A DNA stretch of 55,753 bases, taken from a virus. Where the stretch lies: positions 1 to 55,753 of the IMG/VR virus record IMGVR_UViG_3300022934_000025; one strand, 5' to 3'. The position numbers and the translations under genes were made by a program. This document shows positions 18,701 to 26,900 of this stretch, piece after piece; within the stretch, counting starts at the first letter, position 1; every line of letters begins with the position of its first letter. The notes below the pieces were generated by a model. The model saw only the letters and a list, made by a program, of their open reading frames with translations. It did no database searches and was not told where the DNA came from.

Positions 18701-19092
18701 TGGGCCGCGGTCGTTGATGCGCCACCCGCGTCGATTGCACTTTGAATACCTTGTTGAGCCGCTTCTACCGCACCGGGTACATTAGCCAGACCCGCCTGCA
18801 TTGCAGCGGCAGCGTCTCGTTGAAAAGGTTCAGCCGCGGCCATCGCGCCGCCAATAGCGGTTTGGGCGTCGCCTAGTGTGTATCCAGCTTCTTGTAAATA
18901 AGGTTGGTATCCGCCGATCCCAGCTTCTGCCAGTTCGGTCGCTTTAATCTGTAGACCAGACATTTCCGCGACCATATAGGGCGGAATAGTCAGTCCTTGG
19001 TCGGCAAGAGCTTTAGCAGATTGGAGTAAGCCTATCTTATAGGCTTCAATTTCCGGGGCTTCGCGGACAATACTTGTTGTTTGTTCAGCCAT
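15754..19092 (-). CDS. Giant Ala/Gln-rich hendecad-repeat protein
   Basis: 1112 residues, almost free of aromatic and charged residues. The N-terminal half consists of degenerate Ala/Gly/Gln/Thr repeats (for example AARLAAQQTGQGLGGVSGAA). The C-terminal half is built from 11-residue units such as QLGLSAEQLAA, repeated more than twenty times (DNA about 16220-17265). Eleven-residue repeats form slightly right-handed helical coils, so an extended alpha-helical rod or channel is expected. In a short-tailed phage this could be a tape-measure-like or ejected tube-forming protein. The last residues (SGGSVSPAQSILGLGVAGLSAAAG) are hydrophobic. Function is inference from composition. Confidence 0.75.
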   Translation of the reverse strand: MAEQTTSIVREAPEIEAYKIGLLQSAKALADQGLTIPPYMVAEMSGLQIKATELAEAGIGGYQPYLQEAGYTLGDAQTAIGGAMAAAEPFQRDAAAAMQAGLANVPGAVEAAQQGIQSAIDAGGASTTAAQGALDTAAVGARTAAGGGQQALGTAAANIPGVVQDVAAGNQAANLIAAQAAQDAAATGRVDALGTGLATADTAARNLAANLGQGALTQADTTQAGLDAATLAAQQAAATGQADLGTAAGQGQAFATEAGTGARAAAQQAGTDTAAAIQAARGAVQGAGTGLQQAGIGALQAAQEAGTATQGAIDAARAQAAGGQQALAAAGLAGADAASQAGLGARMGAAGTAQGLGGVSDAARLAAQQTGAGVADATAAARLAAQQTGQGLGGVSGAARTAAQTAAAGGLGAYERAIGGVDDIAQAARNVAGQARTGGQTAAQQAAQQTQAAISGARGITGDAAQALQAAGALGTQTAQQGIAGLAGTTGGFDPASSGAFMNQYEDAAVQQALQDIARAGQIQGDQLAAQAVSAGAFGGSRQAVAEQELGRNILEQQARTAAGMRQQGFESAAQRAQQAFESQQARAQQAAQLTGALGAQGSQAGMQAAQAAGQLGLSAEELAARTAQQQGQLGLSAEQLAAQTGMSAEQLAQQGALQGGQLGLSAFNQAGQLGLSAEQLAASNLAQAGQLGLSAEQMAQQGSLSAGQQALSAEQLAASNLAQAGQLGQSAEQLAGQLGISSAQLQGQLAGQAAQMGMSAEELAGRLIGQQAQTGMSAQQLLAQTAQQAGQLGLSAEQLAAQTAQQQAQTGISAEQLAGQLGMSASQLQGQLAGQAAGLGMSAAQMQQQAAQQGGQLGLAALQQAGQLGMSAEQMASANAQALANTGMNLQQLAAQTGMNQAQLAGQLNQQTGALAMQGVGQQADIARQAAQLGISAEQLAGQLASQSGQLGQGQAQMAMQGSQQAGALGLQGSELQGRLGEGLGSLGTQYGQLALQQGDALSQLGLRQGALGELQQNLGQKEAGFLFDVGKQQQAQDQAVLEAERKTQVEQMYEPYQRVGFLSDIYKGAPSSQMGVTQASGGSVSPAQSILGLGVAGLSAAAGAKQAGLF
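16220..17265. repeat. Tandem 33-bp-type coding repeats (hendecads)
   Basis: Many degenerate copies of a roughly 33-bp unit encode (Q/T)-(L/M)-G-(L/M/I)-S-A-(E/A)-Q-L-A-(A/G). Some neighbouring copies are nearly identical over about 50 bp, for example around 16915-16965 and 17030-17085, suggesting expansion by recombination or slippage. Confidence 0.85.
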
Positions 19093-20900
19093 TACGCCAT
19101 TGCCCTCCCGCGGCGTTCAAGATTGCGCATAACTGAGTACATGTTCTTGATGCCGTTGTTAAGATTTCCGTTGCCTAAGCCACGTACTGCGTCGGTGGTC
19201 ATAACAAACTCACCGGGCATTAGCATGGCTCGAACGCTATCTTCACCCGGAGTACCCTCGTTAGGCATAATGCCGCCGTTGCGGCGCGGGAACATAGCTC
19301 CACCCTCTGCGGCCTGTGTCACGTAAGGACGTGCAAACGGTCCGCCGGGGTTGCTGGCCATCAGATAGCCAGACTCATTAACCGGAGGTGGTGCAATCAC
19401 CGGTTGGAATGCTGGAGGAAGATAAGCCGCTTCCTCTTCAGTCGTTGTTTCTTGTCCTACAGGCTCGTATTCGCCTGTTTCTTCGTTTAGCTGAATTTGA
19501 CCAAGGTTCTTAACGAGATACTTGCCGGGGTCTTGTGCGATCAAATCGGTTCCAGTAACCGGGCTGCCATCTGGGTTGTAATCCAAAAAGTTGGCTTGCT
19601 CGATTTCGGGTGTATCGAAGAAGCCTGCTCCTGCGGCTACAGCGGTTCCTGCTAGTGCAGTAGGACCATATCGTGTCAATATGCCCGGACCTGCGGCAGC
19701 TTGAGCCGCTTTTAATCCCGCTTCAGTAGGAGCAATTCCGGCTGCCGCCATGTCCGATAGATAAGTTTGACCTGCCGTGCTTTGTAATTTTGCAATTTCT
19801 TCAGGCGTTTTACCCCCTCGGAACATCACGTCACCGGTCTTTTCAAGGAAGCTTCTTTCCGCACCTTCACTCGCTACATTTTCTGCGGTTTCTTTCACTA
19901 CATTTTCTGTGACTGTAGTGCCAGTAGCTGCGCCACCTGCGGGCGGCGGAATGGTTAAAGATTCGCCCGCAATAATCATATTGGGGTCAGTGATTTGTGG
20001 GTTAGCCGCCATAAGAGCATCGACTGTCGTGCCATTTTTAGCAGCAATCTGGCTTAACGTATCACCCGATTGAATGACTTGAGACGTTGGGACCGCAGAA
20101 CCTGTCACATCGGTGACTGCTTGGAAATCTTTGCCAATAGCGTCTCTAAATCCTTGGAAAGAACCGCTTTGCAATCCTTCACCTATGTTACTGAATGCTT
20201 GTGAGAACCGTGCGCCGGGATTCGAGGCTGCTTCACCGACTTTCTGGAAGAAACCCTTACTTGGATCACCTGTAAATCCGGCGGTTACACCACCAATCGC
20301 GCCAGAAACAAGCGCAGACTTCAATGCGTCCTTAATACTACCGCCGCCTATGAGCGTTCCGATACCAGAACCTAATGCGGCTCCGTACATTGGGCCCAAA
20401 GCAGGTAGCAAGAAAGGCATTGCAATAGGCAAGATGATCGGCGCGACCTTCTTGACCACTTTAACAACGGCCTTAACTACCTTTTTTATGCCCTTAACTA
20501 CTTTCTTAAATAATTTCTTGAGGAAAAACTCTGGTAATCCAGTGGTAGGGTTGAGATCGTTTGATTCAGAACCGACAACGTAAGCTTCAGGGTCCTCTAC
20601 ACCAGCTTCTTCAAGCATTTCGAAGATGCGCTGCTTCATTACCTCGTCTTCGAGGAATTGAGCAGGAATAACTAATTCGCCCTCTGCAACGTGGGCCAGC
20701 ATGTTGTCTTCATTACGGCCATATTTGGCCATGCGCTCTGCAAGCGCAGGAAACTGGGCTATACCATCGTCACCAAAGTCTTCAGCTTTATCAGCATATA
20801 CCTCATCCGCCTCGTCATCTTCCATGACGAAATCGCCAATACCACCGGTCGGGACTTCCAATTCTTCATTTTCTTCAATTTTTAACGCTTCTTCAGCCAT
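19092..20900 (-). CDS. LysM protein with cationic membrane-active helix
   Basis: 602 residues. An acidic N-terminus precedes a marine phage block (MLAHVAEGELVIPAQFLED, residues 67-85). Residues 127-153 are a lysine-rich amphipathic helix with about eleven Lys and almost only Val, Phe, Ile and Ala otherwise. It is followed by a hydrophobic, glycine-zipper stretch (154-187). Residues 273-318 form a LysM domain (SQVIQSGDTLSQIAAKNGTT onward), which binds peptidoglycan. The C-terminus has EGGAMFPRRNGGIMPNEG and PGEFVMTTDAVRG, seen in phage tail proteins. This combination suits a virion protein that docks on the wall and perturbs the membrane during DNA entry. Confidence 0.8.
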   Translation of the reverse strand: MAEEALKIEENEELEVPTGGIGDFVMEDDEADEVYADKAEDFGDDGIAQFPALAERMAKYGRNEDNMLAHVAEGELVIPAQFLEDEVMKQRIFEMLEEAGVEDPEAYVVGSESNDLNPTTGLPEFFLKKLFKKVVKGIKKVVKAVVKVVKKVAPIILPIAMPFLLPALGPMYGAALGSGIGTLIGGGSIKDALKSALVSGAIGGVTAGFTGDPSKGFFQKVGEAASNPGARFSQAFSNIGEGLQSGSFQGFRDAIGKDFQAVTDVTGSAVPTSQVIQSGDTLSQIAAKNGTTVDALMAANPQITDPNMIIAGESLTIPPPAGGAATGTTVTENVVKETAENVASEGAERSFLEKTGDVMFRGGKTPEEIAKLQSTAGQTYLSDMAAAGIAPTEAGLKAAQAAAGPGILTRYGPTALAGTAVAAGAGFFDTPEIEQANFLDYNPDGSPVTGTDLIAQDPGKYLVKNLGQIQLNEETGEYEPVGQETTTEEEAAYLPPAFQPVIAPPPVNESGYLMASNPGGPFARPYVTQAAEGGAMFPRRNGGIMPNEGTPGEDSVRAMLMPGEFVMTTDAVRGLGNGNLNNGIKNMYSVMRNLERRGRAMA

Positions 20901-21133
20901 TATCCCGCTCCGCCGGTTATGCTTTCAGGCATAGTTACTTGTATCATTGTACTTCTGTTCTCAGTTCCAGTCCATGAAGAACCACACTGGGGACAGTTTC
21001 CATCCGGATAAGATGCAATCTCCTCTGGAGTATCAACCTCATTAGTACACGTAGCACAATGCACCACGTCTCGGCTAGTAGAAGGTTTCCATTGACTGCC
21101 GTCCGGCATATTAATAATTGTTCCATCACTCAT
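20900..21133 (-). CDS. Small zinc-ribbon protein
   Basis: 77 residues with two paired cysteine knuckles, CATC near residue 26 and CPQC near residue 47, forming a C-x2-C...C-x2-C zinc ribbon. The first 20 residues (MSDGTIINMPDGSQWKPSTS) are polar. It sits between the nozzle-associated genes and the LysM protein and overlaps both neighbours, so it belongs to the late operon. Possibly a small structural protein stabilised by zinc; no further function can be read. Confidence 0.72.
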   Translation of the reverse strand: MSDGTIINMPDGSQWKPSTSRDVVHCATCTNEVDTPEEIASYPDGNCPQCGSSWTGTENRSTMIQVTMPESITGGAG

Positions 21134-21426
21134 GATATTGTCACCGTTACGCTACCTACGCCGCCAGATGCTTGTGATCCTCGCAAGTAAGGCTTATTAG
21201 CTACAGTTATGCGTAACTCATCGCCATATTGGAAAATACCGCCGATAGGAAGGTTATAATTGTCGGTCTGCAAGTCAGGCAAAGTTAAAGCTGATGCCTG
21301 CCAAGGACCGGGGTTGTTAACTTGTTGTAGAAAAACAGAAAAGGCGCGGACAACCTCCGCCATGTACTGAGCGTCATACTCAGTAGGCGCGTTAGGAAAG
21401 AGTGGTTGTACTAAGCCTCTACTCAT
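21130..21426 (-). CDS. Small conserved virion protein
   Basis: 98 residues, with an N-terminal helical half (YDAQYMAEVVRAFSVFLQQV) and a beta-rich C-terminal half (GIFQYGDELRITVANKPYLR). I recognise this as a type common beside the nozzle gene in marine podovirus genomes but know no function. It overlaps the nozzle gene by 4 nt (ATGA) and the zinc-ribbon gene likewise. A tail or neck role is inferred from position. Confidence 0.7.
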   Translation of the reverse strand: MSRGLVQPLFPNAPTEYDAQYMAEVVRAFSVFLQQVNNPGPWQASALTLPDLQTDNYNLPIGGIFQYGDELRITVANKPYLRGSQASGGVGSVTVTIS

Positions 21427-23348
21427 CTACGCCCATCCGGTCTAAGTTCTACACGTGGTGTCCCTAATCTCCATTCGACGCCTGTCGTATCGGACTCAAT
21501 CTTGAGCGCAAACGAGCGTCCTCGCATTCGTAATCGCACCTGATCTGTAAATTGCTCAACAGGGACGGTTGAGCTACGAATAACGTTGCTGCTTACGGTT
21601 TGGCTGTAATCTGTACCCGGAAAACGTCTGGTTTCGAGTGTGAAATCCACGTTTGGCGACGGTGAAGTCGAGCCATCAAACGTTACGTCAGGTATCAGTT
21701 TGCTCAAGAATACGAAGTTATCGCCTGCCCCCATCGACATCTGACTGCTCTCAATATAGGAGCTAATAGCGGCTGGAGGGTTAACACTGCCGTCGTCTGT
21801 ACCAAACTCGTGGTAGTACAAATAACCGTCAGTGCTGGCTGCAATAGGATATTGCTGAATACCTCGGTCAATCCAAGCAGTTCTTGTCAGATTGCCGTAG
21901 TACCAAACCTGCTCTTGGTAGTTGTAGCACACATACTTGTCGATAGTGTCGGAATCGGCAGAGGGGTAGAACCACCAAATCTCTGAATACGAAGAGTTAA
22001 CCGCAGCCGTGACTTTTTCAGCTTGGTCTTGGTTAAAGTCGTTGAAAACATAGGCCCTTACAGAACAAGGTAGCTTCTGCACTTGACCGGTGTAGATATA
22101 AAACTCTTCCTCACCCATCCACATAACCATATCGTCTACCGCAATAGCGGCTAACGGGCTGGCAATCGTGATGTTTTCCGAAATCATCGAAATACCGAAG
22201 GTAAACGGAGGCCCTAAATACTGCATCGCGTGGAGCGATCTATCAGTAAATACAAGGATTTGCTGCCTTGTTTCGAGGGCCGTGATGATTTCAGAACCCG
22301 TGCCGATCCGCAAATCACCAGCCGTATTGGTAGCTTGGGCTGACCAGACTAAGGGGTTTTCCTGATCCGAAAAGCGGATCAGCAACGGGTCTTGTGTGCC
22401 AATATCGTCTTGGGGGTCGCAACCAAACACAATGACGTGTCTGTCACGATCCGAAATCATGACCTGTTTTGCGATAGTAGGCGTTGTAGTGTCTGCGCCC
22501 GCAAGGTCTTTGAGTTCTACTGCACGAGCAAAAGGTGCTGAACTGGTCGATTTATCCCAGTAGTAGATACCACCGTTGCGAACGTTAATAATTAAGTCTT
22601 CACCAAAGTTGTCATGGCTCCAAATACGCAGGATGTCGCCTACCGCAGTCAAGCTGGCGGCAGAGCCCCACGCTCCACGGGACCACGTACCTGCACCCCA
22701 ACCAGTCCCAGCAACCGTAGTATCCAAACCACTTTGGATTTGATACGCGCCGACGACAGACGCTCCGCCGTTACCGGTGTCTGAGCTATTAGCAAGTACA
22801 GGGGTAGGTGTGTAAGTACCGTCAATGGTAATGTCGTTCAGAGAGGCAACTTCTCTTGCAACGACCTCATACGAGTTTGTATTGACGATACGAGATATTT
22901 GATATTCTTGGTTGAGAACATCTGCCGTAATGTTACCCCCAAGCGATGCAGCGCCACTAAAAGTAACAAAATCGTTTTCTAACGCGCCATGGCCAGTATC
23001 GGTAACAGTCAGTGTGGATGAGCCGTTGGTCGCGGAAAACGTTACGTCGCCCGCGCTAGTCGTCTCACGGATTGGAGTGATGTCGTTATAGCCACCACCT
23101 TCGTTGATGTAGTATTTTAGATGCGTTCCGACACCCAGATAACTTTCGCCAGCAAGAGCAACAAAAGGTTTTATAGCACGGCATGTGCCTAAGAAGCTTT
23201 TACCGGAATACTTGGACCAGCCGCCTATCTTTTCTGGGGTGCCGAAACGAAACCTTACTTTGTCACAGTCAAACCAACCGCCCTCGTTTGTGTACGAAGT
23301 GGTCTCTCGGTTTACTCCGGGTCTAAACTGTAACTTTTGTAAAGGCAT
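21423..23348 (-). CDS. Tail nozzle / DNA stabilisation protein (P22 gp10-like)
   Basis: 641 residues. The N-terminus LQFRPGVNRETTSYTNEGGW, then DCDKVRFRFGTPEKIGGW, is typical of gp10-like proteins that form a beta-propeller nozzle below the adaptor ring and hold packaged DNA. Later blocks (RIWSHDNFGEDLIINVRNGG, VFGCDPQDD, LVWSAQATNTAGDL, VFTDRSLHAMQYLGPPFTF, VDDMVMWMGEEEFYIYTG) are propeller blades. The length (472 residues in P22 gp10) is extended by an inserted Ser/Thr/Gly-rich beta domain near 100-220. Together with the P22-type portal it identifies a short-tailed particle. Confidence 0.85.
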   Translation of the reverse strand: MPLQKLQFRPGVNRETTSYTNEGGWFDCDKVRFRFGTPEKIGGWSKYSGKSFLGTCRAIKPFVALAGESYLGVGTHLKYYINEGGGYNDITPIRETTSAGDVTFSATNGSSTLTVTDTGHGALENDFVTFSGAASLGGNITADVLNQEYQISRIVNTNSYEVVAREVASLNDITIDGTYTPTPVLANSSDTGNGGASVVGAYQIQSGLDTTVAGTGWGAGTWSRGAWGSAASLTAVGDILRIWSHDNFGEDLIINVRNGGIYYWDKSTSSAPFARAVELKDLAGADTTTPTIAKQVMISDRDRHVIVFGCDPQDDIGTQDPLLIRFSDQENPLVWSAQATNTAGDLRIGTGSEIITALETRQQILVFTDRSLHAMQYLGPPFTFGISMISENITIASPLAAIAVDDMVMWMGEEEFYIYTGQVQKLPCSVRAYVFNDFNQDQAEKVTAAVNSSYSEIWWFYPSADSDTIDKYVCYNYQEQVWYYGNLTRTAWIDRGIQQYPIAASTDGYLYYHEFGTDDGSVNPPAAISSYIESSQMSMGAGDNFVFLSKLIPDVTFDGSTSPSPNVDFTLETRRFPGTDYSQTVSSNVIRSSTVPVEQFTDQVRLRMRGRSFALKIESDTTGVEWRLGTPRVELRPDGRR

Positions 23349-23349
23349 A

Positions 23350-23589
23350 TCATCCGTTCACTACTTCAGCTTCTTCAGGTGCGTCAGACGCGGCTAACGA
23401 GTCTTTTAGCATTTGAAAGAAAGCTTGGCGACCTACATCAAGCTGATCTAGGTTGAAGCGTAGGCTTCCCATCTTTTTGTCCAAGTCCGCTATGTGATTA
23501 ACCATAGCTACTTGCTGTTCCGTTAAGTCTTCAACGTTGTACTCAACATCATCGACAGTAATGGTTTTCTTTTCATTTTTCGCCATCAT
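23350..23589 (-). CDS. DUF6447-like small protein
   Basis: 79 residues: an N-terminal beta hairpin (KTITVDDVEYNVEDLTEQ) followed by a helical region (HIADLDKKMGSLRFNLDQLD, then VGRQAFFQMLKDSL) and an acidic end. The order matches the DUF6447 family of small phage and bacterial proteins, whose role is unknown; the family name is from memory. It lies just upstream of the nozzle gene with a 1-bp gap. Possibly a tail assembly chaperone or virion component. Confidence 0.72.
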   Translation of the reverse strand: MMAKNEKKTITVDDVEYNVEDLTEQQVAMVNHIADLDKKMGSLRFNLDQLDVGRQAFFQMLKDSLAASDAPEEAEVVNG

Positions 23590-23611
23590 AAGTCTCCTTG
23601 TCGGTTAAAAT

Positions 23612-23965
23612 TTATTCAGAATCCCAAGGCAGTCCGCCGGACTCCGAGTTTGCACGATCAATCTGACCTTGTACTTTTGCAGTACGGTCAGCTTCAACAC
23701 GAGCTTTTGCTTCGTCGGCAGTTTCGTCGCCTTCAATTAGGCTGTTGTAAACCCAACCAAGCACATCGGCTTCAGTCAGATCAGCATACGGAATAAAGTC
23801 CGGTGCTGATGCGTCGTAGGTAAGACGGAGTTTCCCGCCCTCTGTAGCTGTATAAGACGGAGTTCCGTCGCTTGCAGCTACGCAGGACCAATAAACAAGG
23901 ATAACGCCCCCGTCTGAATCTTTATGCGTCATTTCTTTGACGCTCCAAGTTGTAGTAATTGCCAT
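23612..23965 (-). CDS. Conserved small marine phage protein (fibre-associated)
   Basis: 117 residues beginning MAITTTWSVKEMTHKDSDGG and including a beta strand region (VILVYWSCVAASDG), a central PDFIPYADLTEADVLGWVYN block and an acidic helical end. This family is frequent next to tail fibre genes in marine phages; I recall it as DUF7936 but am not certain. A good ribosome site (GGAGAAAG) precedes the ATG. Probably a fibre chaperone or small structural protein, inferred from position. Confidence 0.75.
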   Translation of the reverse strand: MAITTTWSVKEMTHKDSDGGVILVYWSCVAASDGTPSYTATEGGKLRLTYDASAPDFIPYADLTEADVLGWVYNSLIEGDETADEAKARVEADRTAKVQGQIDRANSESGGLPWDSE

Positions 23966-23992
23966 GTTTCTTTCTCCTTTAATGACAGTTGG

Positions 23993-26900
23993 TTAAAATT
24001 GTGTACCACCACCAGTAAACCAAGCACTGATGCCAGTGCTTACTCCGCTAGTGTTTGTGATGCGAATAGTGCCTGTTGCAACATAAGTCACGGTAAAACT
24101 CGCCGCTGAACTGCCGTCCGCTGTATGTAGCACAGATGTGTTAAATCCGGGAAATTGGTTGTTAGCCAAAATCGAAATAAGAGATTGTGTTCTTTGAGAA
24201 CCGTTTGCCATCGAGGAGTTATTAACCCCCAACATTCCTGTCCAGTAGTTAATGCTACTGTTACCAATGTTTACATCAATGTATGACCCGGATGCGACGT
24301 TAACTTCCTCGACATAAGCAACTAATCCGCCTCCGTTCTCAGCGCCGCCTAACTTTACAGTGGTGTCGAATCCACTTGCTTGAGTGTTGTCGTCATTAAT
24401 TGCGATGCCTTTTTTAGAGGCCTCGACGAAAAGCGCATGAGTATTGCTATCAGACTCAACGCGGAAGTCTTGGTCGTAACTATCCTCGTTAAAAATTGTT
24501 ACGCCATCGTAGTCAAAAGACATGACGGGCTTTTCGGTAGTGCCGTTATCTGTGTAAATCGAGGCTCGCGTAATTGGACTACCGCTGTTGTAGTCTCTTT
24601 TGATCCCAAACTGAACGCCGTCGTTATCCGTTAAAGCTATGTGGGAACCACGAGCTGTATTAGTATTTACGTTTATGTAACCTACATGATTTCCAGACCC
24701 GTCATTTGTAGCGTCTAATGTAAGCGTGGTAGTAGCCCCATTTTGTAGAATAGAAGTTCCATCAATCTGAAGCGTGGCTGTCGGTGACGAGGTTCCAACC
24801 CCGACCCGATTATTGCCAGCATCAACAAACAACATCGCGCTGTTTGCGTTAGACTCAACGCGGAAGTCTACGTCGGCACTGTTGTCATTAATTGTAACCC
24901 CACCCTCAAGTTGAGAGGCATTGTTTGCCTTGAAAAGACCGGATACGCCAACAATCTGCACGGTGTTTGCGGCGTTATAGGTATCAAAACAAAAGGCGTC
25001 TCCGCGCACTGCTAGTTTTGACGTTGAGTTTCCTTGGTCAATAAAAGTAAGTGTCGGGTTTTCAAAGCCACTTGTCGAACCATTGTGAATGGTAATGCCT
25101 TTATCTGAAGCAGAACTAAAAACTGTTAAGGTGTCACTCGTTGATGCGCTGTTTATTCCAACAGTTGACGTGCCTGCATCCATATAAATTGCATGAGTAT
25201 TGCTGTCAGACTCAACGCGGAAGTCTTGGTCGTTACTGCTTTCGTTAAAGACAATTTGGTCACGCTCAAACCTAGCGCGTTCAGCACCCATCGTATGGAT
25301 TTCAAAACGTCCACCCGTAGACTCTGTGTCCTGAGCATCAATGATAGCTACACCATCGTTTTGACCGCTACGGGACGCAGTAGATAAAGCAAGACCGCGA
25401 TTGTTGGTGCTTGTAAATACTGCTTGCTTGCTGTTTAAGCCGCCATTGACATTAAGAATGCCGCCAAAGTCTGTTGTGTTGCCGATATTTACGGTGTCTG
25501 CGGAGGCATCGATAAACAATATGTTGGAGTTGTTGTCAGACTCTACTCTAAAGTCAGCACTAGCGCCTTGTTCGTTAAAAATTGCAGCCCCGTCGCCAGC
25601 AATCCTATGAACAAGATTGCCATCAGTGTTCGTAACATCAAAACGACTGTTATAGGTATTTGAAGAATCTGCGGCTAGTTCAAAAACACCAATCGCTCCG
25701 GTAGAGCCTATCTTAAACGTGTTGCTTTGCCACCGCATCTCTCTTGAGGAATCAAAATACAGATCGCCTGCAACGTTTAGGAAACCGCCCAGATCAGAAG
25801 ACGTACCGATGTTTACATGGTTGCTTCCGCCGTCAATGTACAACATATTAGGGTTGCCACTGGTCTCAACGCGGAAATCTAGGTCTCTTGCCGATTCATT
25901 GAATACTGTTTCGCTTGAGTTAAAGGTTTGGACTATTTTGCTATCAGGAGTTTCGCTAGATGTGTTTCTACCGTGATAAAAATTCCAAATTGTCCCACTG
26001 GTAATTTGATACCAGCCACTTTCTAAAGTATCTAAACTTGCAATACCTCCACCGTAAGAGCCTCTTCCCAAAATAGCTGGCCTATGAGCGGCTGATGCGG
26101 CGTTTGCTGATCCTGTAACAATTAAATTTCCTGCACTTAGGTCAGAAGCCCCCGCTATGTTTACTGAATCATTACCAGCATCAACAAACAGCATATTAGC
26201 GTTGTTGTCAGACTCAACACGGAAGTCTAAATCAACGCTTGTATTGTTTATGACAATTTCTTTACCAGTCAATCCGTTAATAGAAAGGTTTTCTGAACTG
26301 TCTTCTACAATAACAAAATCATCTGACGTTGATCTGCGGAAGATAAGGCTTTTGGAGTTCGATCCGCCAGAGGCAATGGCTATGGCTCTGTCAGAGGAAT
26401 CGTTTTGGTTGCCAACTTGAAAGTCCACATTTATTGAACTTGTGTTTACGCCTACCCTATTATTCGTGCTATCGACTTTTAGGGTGTCAGTGTCTACGGT
26501 TAAGTCGCCCGAGGCAGTGAGCGTTGTAAACGCGCCTGTTCCAGCACTTGACGCACCAATGTTGGTGCCATCAATTGAACCGCCGTTGATGTCCGTGGTG
26601 GTTAACACAGACGACGCAATAGTCATTACGCCTGTACTATTAGCCAAAGTAGCGGCTTCAGTGCCGTCATTAGCAGAAATACTGCTTACTTCAATATCGG
26701 TAGCGTTAACAACGTCATCTTTAAGCAAAACGCTGTCAATTGTGACTCCGCTGCCCGCAGTCGTTTCGTTAATCGTATTGGTTTTAAGTGCCTGACCAGA
26801 GTCTATCTCTGGGTTGGTTGATCCAGACGTAGCTCCGTTAGCTAGAACCTCGGCCCATGTATCGACCGTGCCTACCTGAGAGTCAACGTAAGCTTTAATG

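Noticed and set aside
15754-19092. Repeats considered as a CRISPR array
   Set aside because: Units are contiguous, in frame, degenerate at third positions and without unique spacers; they are protein-coding hendecads.
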